DNA of 64,000 nucleotides from Candidatus Pseudoruminococcus merdavium (GTDB lineage Bacteria; Bacillota; Clostridia; Oscillospirales; Ruminococcaceae), in assembly GCA_904419745.1 (NCBI GenBank), contig CAJFSS010000011.1, positions 1 through 64,000 on the forward strand, in the 5' to 3' direction. The position numbers were made by a program, and so were the translations under genes. The notes beneath the pieces were generated by a model, which saw nothing but the letters and a program-made list of their open reading frames with translations, was not told the origin of the DNA and did not search any database. Positions 54,768 through 63,266 of the stretch are shown in pieces. Each line of letters begins with the position of its first letter. Within the stretch, counting starts at the first letter, position 1.

Positions 54768-56348
54768 TTAAGTTCGTTGGTAAACAATTTTACCTTCTTT
54801 TCTTGTCTCCATGACTTTTATCTCGCGAAGTTCCTCTTTTGGGGTTTTTAGAGGATTTTTATCAAGAATACAAAAATCCGCCAGCTTTCCGGGGGCAATA
54901 CTTCCCTTCTTTCCTTCTTCAAAATATTGGAATGCCACGTTTTTGGTTACGCCTTTTAGTGCATCAAGCACGCTGATTCGTTCCTCTTCTCCCAAAACTA
55001 TCCCACCTGATGTCATTCGATTGCAGGCGCACCAGATGGTTTCCAACATATCCGGCCGAATTACCGGGGTGTCCTGATGGAATGTATAGGTCACCCCTTT
55101 GTGCAGAGCAGTACCTGCCGGACTGATCAACTGTGCCCGTTTTCCAAAATTTTTCAAGTGTACATCGCCCCAATAATAAGTATGCGCAATAAAAAAGGAG
55201 GCGATCATCCCCACCTGGCGTAAACGCGGCATTTGATCTGGGCGCAGTAGTTGTGCATGAATCATCACAGGTCGAAGGTCTTCTCCCCGACATTCGGCCT
55301 GTTCAAACGCCTGTATAAACTGCTCACAAGCAGCGTCACCATTACAATGGGCAAGCAGAGGGATTCGTTTTTGTACGGCTTGCCTTACAAACTCCCGCAC
55401 TTTTTCGTCCGAATGAATGGGATATCCCGTATATTCCTCCTCTCCGGCATAGGGCTGGGTCATCCATGCAGTACGTCCCTGCGGAGAACCGTCTAGAAAA
55501 ATCTTATATCCTCCTATTTTTAGCCTTCCATGATAATGCCCTACAAATTCCGGGTGCAAAGTTAAAATCTGAGGGGTCTTTTCCATATCTGGATAACAGA
55601 CAATATCCGCTTTCAGACGGTGAAGCTTTGCCATTTTCGAAAGAAGGTCCCATTCCTCGGTACGGGTTAGGCCGTCCTGGATGGTGGTAATCCCATGGGA
55701 AAAATAAATCTGTTGTGCTTGTTCCAGTTGTTTCATTTTCTGTTCTTCTGAAATAGAAGGCGGAGTTAATGAAGTGAAAGCTGTCTCTTCCAGATATCCA
55801 TTTGGTTCTCCACCGTCTGTCTTTCGTCCAATCATTCCCCCCTCAGGATTCTCTGTTTTTGCAGTAATGCCAAAATAGGAGAGCGCCTTGCTGTTTACTA
55901 CACCCATATGTCCGGATTTGTGAGCAATCATTACCGGGGAATCTGTAAATGCATGGTCAAGGATTTCCTTAGTTGGGTGAGTATGTTCCCGAAGTGTATT
56001 TTGATCATAGCCAAAGCCCACAATCCATTCTCCACGCTTGATTCCCCTTTTGTTTGCAAAAGATTTCAGCCGGGAAATAATTTCAGAAAAATCTGCCGCC
56101 CCTTCCAGTGATGCAAGGGAGAGCGTGGAGGCAAGCGCCGTAATATGGCTGTGCGCATCAAGAAAGGCCGGAAGCATGGTGTGGCCATTCAGAAAAATTT
56201 CTTCTGTTCCTGTACCTGCAATTTCCTGCATCTGTTCTTTGGTTCCTACCGCACGGATTATCCCATCTTCCACAAAAACCGCCTGTACAGTCCCTTCCGA
56301 TTCCATTGTCAAAATAGTTCCACCACTGTAAATCTGTTTGCGTCCCAT
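54768..56348 (-). CDS. Amidohydrolase family protein (YtcJ-like)
   Basis: A 526-residue metal-dependent hydrolase of the amidohydrolase-3 (YtcJ, N-substituted formamide deformylase-like) group. The metal motif is DAHSHI (near 65), further ligands lie in AHCNGDAA and IHAQLLRPDQ, and the C-terminal composite domain reads GSIAPGKLADFCIL. It lacks a signal peptide. Substrate is unknown; relatives act on amides, formamides or cyclic imides. The ATG follows GGAGG by six bases. It is a lone gene between a terminator on one side and about 290 bp without genes on the other. Confidence 0.87.
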   Translation of the reverse strand: MGRKQIYSGGTILTMESEGTVQAVFVEDGIIRAVGTKEQMQEIAGTGTEEIFLNGHTMLPAFLDAHSHITALASTLSLASLEGAADFSEIISRLKSFANKRGIKRGEWIVGFGYDQNTLREHTHPTKEILDHAFTDSPVMIAHKSGHMGVVNSKALSYFGITAKTENPEGGMIGRKTDGGEPNGYLEETAFTSLTPPSISEEQKMKQLEQAQQIYFSHGITTIQDGLTRTEEWDLLSKMAKLHRLKADIVCYPDMEKTPQILTLHPEFVGHYHGRLKIGGYKIFLDGSPQGRTAWMTQPYAGEEEYTGYPIHSDEKVREFVRQAVQKRIPLLAHCNGDAACEQFIQAFEQAECRGEDLRPVMIHAQLLRPDQMPRLRQVGMIASFFIAHTYYWGDVHLKNFGKRAQLISPAGTALHKGVTYTFHQDTPVIRPDMLETIWCACNRMTSGGIVLGEEERISVLDALKGVTKNVAFQYFEEGKKGSIAPGKLADFCILDKNPLKTPKEELREIKVMETRKEGKIVYQRT

Positions 56349-56562
56349 CAAAATCCTCCATTTCCAAATTATTAGATAATTCTATTGCCCGGCTTTACGA
56401 TTATCAGTAACACATGTCATTAGTATATCCTAAAATTTCATCCATTACTGCAATAAATAAGATTATGATTTACATCAATTGTATTCCGGTTAAGTCTAAA
56501 TATTTGAAAATAGATCTGACCATTTAGCGGATCATGTATTTATGATTTTTGGGTATTTAAGA

Positions 56563-56602
56563 AAGCCCCCTGTAAGAATCGATCGATTCTTACAGGGGGC
56601 TT
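56563..56602. terminator. Terminator of lspA-rluD, in a 300-bp gap
   Basis: A 17-bp perfect stem (56563-56579 with 56586-56602) around a self-complementary CGATCG loop, 44 bases after the rluD stop. The rest of 56349-56645 is AT-rich; I see no gene there. Confidence 0.85.
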
Positions 56603-56645
56603 CTTTGCATTTCTTTCATTCTGTTTCTCCTGTCCGACAGGTTTT

Positions 56646-57572
56646 TTACAGCTTCTGACGGAGGGTTTTGAGAAACGACGTGAAATAATCTGGAAGTTCA
56701 GAATCAAACTCCAGATATTTTCCGGTGATTGGATGGACAAACCCAATTACTTTGGCATGCAGGCATTGTCCATTCAGTTCCCGAATAACTTTTTTCGGTC
56801 CATAGAGCGGATCGCCTGCCAAAGGATGCCCGATTGAGGCCATATGAACCCGGATCTGATGAGTTCGCCCAGTTTCCAACTGAAGTCTCAGATGGCTAAA
56901 TCCCTCATAACGAGTAAGTACCTGGTAATGGGTTACAGCTTCCCTGGAATGCACCTGGGTGACCGCCATTTTTTTCCTATCCTGCGGATGGCGTCCGATA
57001 GGTTTGTCAACCGTTCCCTCATCATCCTTCATTGCTCCATATACAACAGCTTCATAGATACGGGTAAAAGAATGTTCTTTGATCTGTACAGCAAGATTCT
57101 GATGAACAACGTCATTTTTAGCGACAATCAAAAGTCCGCTTGTATCCTTGTCAATACGATGTACAATCCCTGGCCGTATGACTCCGCCAATTCCGGACAA
57201 ACTGCTTTTGCAATGAAATAGCAGCGCGTTGACCAAAGTTCCTGTGTAATGGCCAGGGGCAGGGTGTACAACCATCCCTTTCGGCTTATTGACAACCAGT
57301 AAACTGTCATCTTCATAGACAATGGAAAGAGGAATATCTTCTGGCAGAACATCTAGTTCTTCTGGCGCCGGAATTTCTATAGTAAGAGTTTCCCCAGCTT
57401 TCAGTCGATAGTTTTTTGCAACAGGTTTTTCGCCAATGAGGACATGCCCCTCTTCCATCAGCTTTTGCACCATGGATCGAGTCAGTCCCTCTAGATTTTC
57501 TGAAATAAACTTATCCGCTCGGGAACCATCTTGTTTACATGGTAATTCTACAATTTCTGTTTCCCTATTCAT
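56646..57572 (-). CDS. rluD: Ribosomal large subunit pseudouridine synthase, RluD/YlyB type
   Basis: A 308-residue RluA-family pseudouridine synthase. It has an N-terminal S4 RNA-binding domain (RADKFISENLEGLTRSMVQK) and the catalytic motif HRIDKDTSGLLIVAKN (near 135-150) that contains the essential aspartate. The order lspA then rluD, with one base between them, is the standard Firmicute arrangement (lspA-ylyB). The target is likely 23S rRNA. Confidence 0.95.
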   Translation of the reverse strand: MNRETEIVELPCKQDGSRADKFISENLEGLTRSMVQKLMEEGHVLIGEKPVAKNYRLKAGETLTIEIPAPEELDVLPEDIPLSIVYEDDSLLVVNKPKGMVVHPAPGHYTGTLVNALLFHCKSSLSGIGGVIRPGIVHRIDKDTSGLLIVAKNDVVHQNLAVQIKEHSFTRIYEAVVYGAMKDDEGTVDKPIGRHPQDRKKMAVTQVHSREAVTHYQVLTRYEGFSHLRLQLETGRTHQIRVHMASIGHPLAGDPLYGPKKVIRELNGQCLHAKVIGFVHPITGKYLEFDSELPDYFTSFLKTLRQKL

Positions 57573-57573
57573 T

Positions 57574-58050
57574 TCATTTTTTCCCCTGCTTTTTCTCGGG
57601 TTCTGTATGAAAAAACAGTAACCAGATGATCAACATCACCATGGCGGCACTTACGCAAATATCTGCAAAATTAAACACTGGAAAATGGATGGCGCAGAAA
57701 TCCAAATAATCCACCACATATCCGCGGAAAATCCGATCAATCAGGTTTCCGAGTCCTCCGCCGATTGCCAATGTAATAGCTGCAAGCAGCCATTTGGAAT
57801 GGATTTTTTGCAAAAAGATAAGAACAAGACCGACAATCAAGATCAAGGCCGTACCACCAATCAGCAGCCACCATTGCTCCTGCATCATGCCAAAGGCCAT
57901 TCCCCGGTTTTCCAAATAGCGTAGCTGAAAAATCCCTTTTAACAAAGGAAACACGTCAATTGGTGCAAGGGACTCAATGACCCAGTATTTCAAGAGCTGA
58001 TCGATGCCCAAAATCGCAATGATAGACAGCAATGGTATCAAAATCTGCAT
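57574..58050 (-). CDS. lspA: Lipoprotein signal peptidase (signal peptidase II)
   Basis: LspA (158 aa) removes signal peptides from prolipoproteins in the membrane. Four helices and the catalytic aspartates are seen: GNLIDRIFRGYVVDYLDF (near 111-128) and FNFADICVS (near 137). The N-terminal DQLLKYWV motif is also present. The ATG follows GAGGGG. A terminator separates it from divIVA, so it needs read-through or its own promoter. Confidence 0.96.
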   Translation of the reverse strand: MQILIPLLSIIAILGIDQLLKYWVIESLAPIDVFPLLKGIFQLRYLENRGMAFGMMQEQWWLLIGGTALILIVGLVLIFLQKIHSKWLLAAITLAIGGGLGNLIDRIFRGYVVDYLDFCAIHFPVFNFADICVSAAMVMLIIWLLFFHTEPEKKQGKK

Positions 58051-58089
58051 AAAACCCCTCTTTTACATCTTTTATGATATTTTGGACAC

Positions 58090-58131
58090 AAAAATCACAT
58101 ACTCACAGCCTGCAAGCTGCAAGTATGTGAT
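58090..58131 (-). terminator. Terminator between divIVA and lspA
   Basis: A 10-bp perfect stem (58094-58103 with 58122-58131), with an inner GCAGC/GCTGT pairing, then TTTT on the minus strand, nine bases after the divIVA stop. Confidence 0.8.
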
Positions 58132-58139
58132 GGTTTTGC

Positions 58140-58823
58140 TTATTTTTCGGCTTTGTAGTTATCACCAAACTGTAAAGGGCCATATTTTGAAGAACGCCAA
58201 CGGGAAATGTGCTCCGCTTCACTGACAGGAGCCTTTTTTTCAACATTGGAAGCCTGGGACCGTACTTCCTCATCATCCAATGGCTGTTCAGCAGCCGGTT
58301 CCGCTTGTTTTTCAGTGGCCTGCGGTTCTGGCTGAGGGGCTGGTTCCGGTTCTTTTGCAACAGGAGCCTTTGGTTCTTCAGGCGCATCCGGAAGGAGTCC
58401 AATTGATTCCAGGTGAGATTTATATAAGGAGAGCATTTTCGATTTAAAAGAGGAAACTTCCCGTTTCATACGGGTGAGTTCATATTTCGTATTTTCCAAT
58501 TCCTCCTGGGAAGCGCGCAACATTTGTTCTGCTTGAATCGACGCATCTTCTTCGATCTGTTTTGCTTTTACTTTGGATTCCCGAATAATACTATCTCCCA
58601 TCTTTTGGGCGCCAAGCAGGGCGGCTTTCAGGCTATCCTCTTCAGAACGATAATCTTCAATTTTATCCGCAAGAATCATAATCTTTTTTTCTAGATCTGC
58701 TTTTTCTTTCTCCTGCTCACGCAAGGTAGAAATAACCTGCTCCAAAAAGGAATCGACATCGTCTGGGCGATATCCAAAAGCAGCTTTTTCAAATTTTATA
58801 TTTTGAAGTTCCTGCACTGTCAT
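58140..58823 (-). CDS. divIVA: DivIVA domain cell-division protein
   Basis: A 227-residue DivIVA homologue. The N-terminal lipid-binding domain (NIKFEKAAFGYRPDDVDSFL) is followed by a long coiled coil (about 35-150), then a proline/glutamate-rich low-complexity segment (about 155-190) and a short conserved-looking tail (HISRWRSSKYGPLQFGDNY). DivIVA recognises membrane curvature at septa and poles. The ATG beginning MTVQELQN is nine bases after AGGTG. It ends the mutL-divIVA run. Confidence 0.93.
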   Translation of the reverse strand: MTVQELQNIKFEKAAFGYRPDDVDSFLEQVISTLREQEKEKADLEKKIMILADKIEDYRSEEDSLKAALLGAQKMGDSIIRESKVKAKQIEEDASIQAEQMLRASQEELENTKYELTRMKREVSSFKSKMLSLYKSHLESIGLLPDAPEEPKAPVAKEPEPAPQPEPQATEKQAEPAAEQPLDDEEVRSQASNVEKKAPVSEAEHISRWRSSKYGPLQFGDNYKAEK

Positions 58824-58855
58824 GAAAATCGACACCTCTCTCATATTTTGACGGA

Positions 58856-59638
58856 TTATAGATATTTTTGGGCACGGATAACCAGTCGCCCCTTCCGTGT
58901 GACAGAATCCTGCTCTGTAATCTCAAATTTTCCATATCCACGGACAGTTACAATGTCCCCCACATGGATTTCCGAAGAAATACTTTCTACAATTCTCCCA
59001 TTCACAGCCGCTGCACCGGAGCGGATCAGCCGGGAACATTTTTCCCGGCTCTGGCCTAGCAAAAAGGAGAGAATGCAGTCAAAGCGCATGGAAGCAACTG
59101 TGGATTGCATCTCTTTAAAAGCCGGTTGCGGTAAGTTTTCCAGGGAAAACCCTTCCGTTATACTGACTCCCGTCCTTCCAATTTTGGTCGCTTCCTGAAG
59201 GATGGTGGAGACAACATTTTTGTGGACAAATACCACGGTATTTCCCTCTGACACCAGAATATCGCCAATCATTTCCCGTTTAATCATCAGGCCCATGAGA
59301 GCACCCAGAAAATCCCGGTGCGTCAATTTGTCCTGTTTGCGATAGGTGAATGTCAGAGCTTGTAAGGGAAATTCCTCTGGATTAAATTCCAAATAATCGG
59401 GCAAAGCACCAAATATGACGCGTTCCGCCTGCTCATAACCACCAAAAAAATGCCCGTTTGCAAAACCGAGTAAACGGATTGCCTGTTGAACCAGTGCATG
59501 CTCAGATAAGGATAAAAAGCCGAGATATTTTGGCGTCATGTGAAATTGGGCGGTGTTTACAGCATCCTGTACACGGGAAAGGAGAAGCTTCTCTTCCCCA
59601 TTCCTACATAAGGATTCCAGATACTTGTCCTGTTTCAT
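58856..59638 (-). CDS. ylmH: YlmH family S4-domain RNA-binding protein
   Basis: A 260-residue YlmH protein: an N-terminal family-specific domain (GFLSLSEHALVQQ, then DYLEFNPEEFPLQALTFTYR) and a C-terminal S4 domain (FLLGQSREKCSRLIRSG, then VRGYGKFEI). YlmH binds ribosomes and has been linked to rescue of stalled complexes; the gene regularly sits between sepF and divIVA. Three bases separate it from sepF. Nothing unusual is seen. Confidence 0.94.
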   Translation of the reverse strand: MKQDKYLESLCRNGEEKLLLSRVQDAVNTAQFHMTPKYLGFLSLSEHALVQQAIRLLGFANGHFFGGYEQAERVIFGALPDYLEFNPEEFPLQALTFTYRKQDKLTHRDFLGALMGLMIKREMIGDILVSEGNTVVFVHKNVVSTILQEATKIGRTGVSITEGFSLENLPQPAFKEMQSTVASMRFDCILSFLLGQSREKCSRLIRSGAAAVNGRIVESISSEIHVGDIVTVRGYGKFEITEQDSVTRKGRLVIRAQKYL

Positions 59639-59641
59639 CCA

Positions 59642-60097
59642 TTAAAAATAAACACCATTGTTTTCCAGTTCATCAAGCAGATCGCCCTGAATGTCGACAT
59701 TATACGGGGTGATAATAAATGTACTGTTGGCAACCCGTTTGATCTGTCCATTGTTTGCATAAGCGACTCCACTTAAAAAGTCAATCAAACGGCGTGCAAT
59801 GTCCTTTGGTGCAGATTCCAGATTAAGTACCACGGTACGCTTGGCATTGAGATGATCTGCAACGGAGCTTGCATCTTCAAACTTTTCTGGTTTTACCAAA
59901 ACGACTTGGAGCTGGGTTTTGGTGTTAATATTGACGACTTTATTGTTTCTGCGGGCAGCCGCATCTTCATAAGCAATCATATCAGGATCTGCCTTCTTTT
60001 CTTCCACAGAGGGAGTGGTTTCCTCTTCTTCATAACCATATTCTTCTTCGTCTTCTGGCACACCAAGGGCACCCCTGATTTTATCCATGAATCCCAT
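59642..60097 (-). CDS. sepF: Cell-division protein SepF
   Basis: SepF (151 aa) tethers FtsZ filaments to the membrane. It has an N-terminal amphipathic membrane-binding helix (MGFMDKIRGALG), an acidic variable linker and the core fold (TQLQVVLVKPEKFEDASSVA, then LSGVAYANNGQIKRVANSTF). The start follows AGGAGG; the long frame upstream lies inside yggS. yggS precedes it by 19 bp, the typical arrangement. Confidence 0.96.
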   Translation of the reverse strand: MGFMDKIRGALGVPEDEEEYGYEEEETTPSVEEKKADPDMIAYEDAAARRNNKVVNINTKTQLQVVLVKPEKFEDASSVADHLNAKRTVVLNLESAPKDIARRLIDFLSGVAYANNGQIKRVANSTFIITPYNVDIQGDLLDELENNGVYF

Positions 60098-60116
60098 AAT
60101 GCTTCCTCCTGTATAT

Positions 60117-60833
60117 TTATAGTGCTTTGGGCCGTTCCCCAAAAAGGCCGCGCCCAATTCGGATAATCGTTGCACCATTTTCTACTGCCAAACCATAATC
60201 GTTTGTCATTCCCATAGAAAGGCACACCATATTGATATTATCTATGTTTTTCAAACGGCTGTCAAGGAATAAATGGTTCATATTCATAAAATACTTACAA
60301 ATTTCCGCATATTCCTTACATTTTGGCACTACCGCCATGAGGCCCTGTACCCGAAGGTGTGGAAAATAGGAAACCTTTTCCATAAATCCCGGCACATCTT
60401 CCGGATACACACCGTACTTGCTTTCTTCCCTTCCCGCATTAACCTGAACCAACACTTTCATTGTCCGTCCAATTCTTTTACATTGGCGTTCTATCTCTTC
60501 TGCGAGTCGGATAGAATCCAAGGATTCAATCATATCGACTTTATCGACAATGTATTTTACTTTATTTGTCTGTAAATGTCCGATGAAATGGATCTCACAC
60601 TTTTTTCTGTCATAGGAGTCATATTTTTCGATCAGCTCTTGGACGCGGTTTTCTCCTATCAGATCAATCCCAAGGGCAAGGGCCTGGTTCACACGTTCGG
60701 GAGATACCGTTTTTGTCACTGCCATGATCCGAACAGAATCGCTACGGCCGGATTTTTCCATGGCGTGGGCAATGTTTTTCCGGATGATTGCCAGGTTTTC
60801 TTCCACGTTAGGACCCGATTGGTTTTCCATCAT
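60117..60833 (-). CDS. yggS: YggS family pyridoxal-phosphate homeostasis protein
   Basis: A 238-residue TIM-barrel protein that binds pyridoxal 5'-phosphate and helps keep its level balanced. The cofactor lysine is in MAVTKTVSPE (near 36), and GENRVQEL, HFIGHLQTNKVKY and LSMGMTNDYGLAVENGATIIRIG are family motifs. The start overlaps the HlyD-like gene by 26 bases. It has no known separate enzyme activity. Confidence 0.96.
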   Translation of the reverse strand: MMENQSGPNVEENLAIIRKNIAHAMEKSGRSDSVRIMAVTKTVSPERVNQALALGIDLIGENRVQELIEKYDSYDRKKCEIHFIGHLQTNKVKYIVDKVDMIESLDSIRLAEEIERQCKRIGRTMKVLVQVNAGREESKYGVYPEDVPGFMEKVSYFPHLRVQGLMAVVPKCKEYAEICKYFMNMNHLFLDSRLKNIDNINMVCLSMGMTNDYGLAVENGATIIRIGRGLFGERPKAL

Positions 60834-62025
60834 AGAGATCTCTTCCTTCCACAACAACCTCTTCATGGGATTGCAAAAGTTCGCCGTCTGCCTCATTTGC
60901 TCGGCTTATTACAAAGCCGTCCCCTTCGTAGATAATGTCCAACTTGCGGAACTTGATCTGAGAGCCTTGTTTGACATAAACACCCTGTACACCGTCTTCA
61001 AAACGTACTGCTTTGGAATTGACTAACAGCCCCGTATATGTAGAAAAATTCAGTTGTGCTGTTTGTCCCCGTAAACTGGTCAGCTCTGCAGTGACATAAT
61101 CACAGTGCAAAATGACAACTCCCTTTTCTCCATCCTCTTTTACAGAAAAAACTGTAAAAGGAATATCTGACACTCCTGCAAAGGGGAAATTTACGGTTAG
61201 GGAAGCTCCTTCCCGAAACTTGGAGAGATCCTTCTTTTCCACAACCGCGGCAAAATACCATTCAAAATCGTTAAGAACCTTCCCAACATAATTTTGCTGG
61301 GAAATAGCGCTATTGCCGGCCGTTAATATTTCTTCTATCTGGGAAACGCTCAGGGAACCCAGATTCTTCGGTGTTAAAATCTGCTCATAACCGTCAACTT
61401 TTCCAACAAAATAACCGGAGAGTGGGGCTGTAATGAGAGTTGTGTTGGTATCCAGAGAAGATTGTAAAGAAGAGATTTCTGAGTTGATTGCTTCAATTCT
61501 GGAAGTGAAATTTGTATTTTGATCGGTAAGTAATTGTTTTTTGTTGATAAGTGAGATTAGGACGCTTTCTTTTTCCTGCAAAGAGGAAAAATCATTTTCT
61601 GCCAGCAGGTTAGACAGTTCGGTGGCTGCATTTAGAATCTGATTATTGAGCCCATCAACATGAACAGAATTGGCCTGTGTCTGAGTTTGGGCGTCTGTCA
61701 ATGCCGTACGCTCCTGTTCCAGAAGAGAAATTTTATATTTTGCCGCTGCGCTCTGTTCGCTGGAATATACCTCGGCAATTTGATTTCCCTTGGAAACCTT
61801 TTCTCCATCCTGGTAATTGTAGTTGATAACGCCATCATAGGTTTGCTCAATAACTGTTTCACTTCGTACGGCAACTCCGCTGGCCTCCATCGAATCACTT
61901 ACTGTATAGTTGTAAGCGACTTCGGTTTTAATGTCTGTGTAAAAGTATCGATATACCTGAAAGCCAATTAGGCAGACGCCAAGTACTGCCAATATGGCAA
62001 CAACCGCCTTTATGATAAATTTCAT
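60808..62025 (-). CDS. HlyD-like membrane-anchored adaptor protein
   Basis: A 405-residue protein with one N-terminal membrane helix (AVVAILAVLGVCLIGFQVY), a lipoyl/barrel-sandwich segment (GVINYNYQDGEKVSKGNQIA), a coiled-coil region (about 115-200) and a second barrel (TLITAPLSGYFVGKVDGYE). This layout is that of HlyD/membrane-fusion proteins. No ABC or RND transporter gene is adjacent. It overlaps yggS by 26 bases and lies five bases after hfq, so it is part of the division-gene transcript. Its role there is unknown; assembly of an envelope complex is one possibility. Confidence 0.8.
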   Translation of the reverse strand: MKFIIKAVVAILAVLGVCLIGFQVYRYFYTDIKTEVAYNYTVSDSMEASGVAVRSETVIEQTYDGVINYNYQDGEKVSKGNQIAEVYSSEQSAAAKYKISLLEQERTALTDAQTQTQANSVHVDGLNNQILNAATELSNLLAENDFSSLQEKESVLISLINKKQLLTDQNTNFTSRIEAINSEISSLQSSLDTNTTLITAPLSGYFVGKVDGYEQILTPKNLGSLSVSQIEEILTAGNSAISQQNYVGKVLNDFEWYFAAVVEKKDLSKFREGASLTVNFPFAGVSDIPFTVFSVKEDGEKGVVILHCDYVTAELTSLRGQTAQLNFSTYTGLLVNSKAVRFEDGVQGVYVKQGSQIKFRKLDIIYEGDGFVISRANEADGELLQSHEEVVVEGRDLYDGKPIGS

Positions 62026-62030
62026 GTTTC

Positions 62031-62288
62031 TTACCTGTGATCCGGTCCCATGTTCTCATGTTCGGTAGGTTCTAAAACACTGATAGGACGTACAGGGATG
62101 ATCGTGGAGATGGCATGCTTGTAAACCAGATTTTGTTTCCCTTCGCTGTCCAAAATCACAATATAACTGTCAAATCCCTTGACCATCCCTTTAAACTGGA
62201 ACCCATTGGTAAGATAAATTGTGACAGGGATTCGCTCTTTCCGTGCCTGGTTTAAAAATACGTCTTGCAGATTCAAATTTTTTGTCAT
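62031..62288 (-). CDS. hfq: RNA chaperone Hfq
   Basis: Hfq (85 aa) forms a hexamer that binds small RNAs and mRNAs. Sm1 reads [19 protein letters not shown], and Sm2 contains the YKHAIST motif that defines the family. The tail is short, typical of Firmicutes. The ATG follows GGAGG. It lies 15 bp after miaA, the widely conserved miaA-hfq pair. Confidence 0.97.
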   Translation of the reverse strand: MTKNLNLQDVFLNQARKERIPVTIYLTNGFQFKGMVKGFDSYIVILDSEGKQNLVYKHAISTIIPVRPISVLEPTEHENMGPDHR

Positions 62289-62303
62289 TGTTCTTCCTCC
62301 CAT

Positions 62304-63254
62304 TTATAGCAAAACCTGTAAATATTCTTCTGCTTGTCTCCTAATATAATCAAAATCAGGATACTTGTCAACAAAGAGCGGATGAAACCGAGTATCCCGT
62401 TTGAACCAGGAAATCTGCCGTTTCGCATAACGTCTTGTTTCCATTTTCATTCGATTGATTGCGGTTTCCAGTTCTGTCAGTCCGGAAAAATAAGGGAATA
62501 ATTCTTTATATCCAATTGCCTGCAGCGCCGTTGCAGAAAGCTTATCCCGCCTGCGGTACATCCGGCGGGCTTCTTCCATCAATCCTGCGTCCATCATCGC
62601 GTCCACACGCTGGTTAATCCGCTGATACAATGTCTCACGGTTTTCAAAACTCAACAGGAGCATTCTCGTAATATAAGGGGACGGATGTTCCCGGGAACGG
62701 CGAAGGGACTCCGACATTGTAATCCCTGTCACCCGATAAATCTCAATCGCCCGGATAATTCTCCCAAGGTTATTGGGGTGAAGTCTTTCGGCCGTCTCAG
62801 GATCAAATTCCCGTAAAATTTCCAGTAAGGCTTCTCCTCCTTTTTGTTCTGCCAGTTCGCCCAGAGATTTTCGCAGCGCTTCGTCCGCTTCTGCCGGGGA
62901 AAACTCAATATTATCGACAACGGACTGGATATACAGCCCGGTTCCCCCTGTTAAGATAGGCAGCTTGCCGCGAGATGCAATTTCATCAATACAGCGTCTA
63001 GCATCCTGGACATATTCCGCTACGCTATATGTTTTTTCCGGAGGCAAAAAATCCATTAGATGATGGGGGACCCCCCGGCGTTCCTGAATACTCGGCTTTG
63101 CCGTAGCAATTTCCATTTCGCGATACACCTGCATAGAATCTGCTGAGACAATCTCCCCATTCATCCTGAGCGCTAATTCTATTGCCAGAGCGGTTTTTCC
63201 AGAAGCCGTAGGTCCGGCAATCACCGCAAGTGGGATCCCAGATTTTTCACACAT
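62304..63254 (-). CDS. miaA: tRNA dimethylallyltransferase
   Basis: MiaA (316 aa) adds a dimethylallyl group to A37 of tRNAs that read U-starting codons. It shows the P-loop GPTASGKT (near 14-21), SADSMQVYREM (near 38-48) with the catalytic aspartate, GGTGLYIQSV and the C-terminal TRRYAKRQISWFKRD. It lies 12 bp after mutL and 15 bp before hfq in one transcript. Confidence 0.97.
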   Translation of the reverse strand: MCEKSGIPLAVIAGPTASGKTALAIELALRMNGEIVSADSMQVYREMEIATAKPSIQERRGVPHHLMDFLPPEKTYSVAEYVQDARRCIDEIASRGKLPILTGGTGLYIQSVVDNIEFSPAEADEALRKSLGELAEQKGGEALLEILREFDPETAERLHPNNLGRIIRAIEIYRVTGITMSESLRRSREHPSPYITRMLLLSFENRETLYQRINQRVDAMMDAGLMEEARRMYRRRDKLSATALQAIGYKELFPYFSGLTELETAINRMKMETRRYAKRQISWFKRDTRFHPLFVDKYPDFDYIRRQAEEYLQVLL

Positions 63255-63266
63255 GGTACAGTCCCC

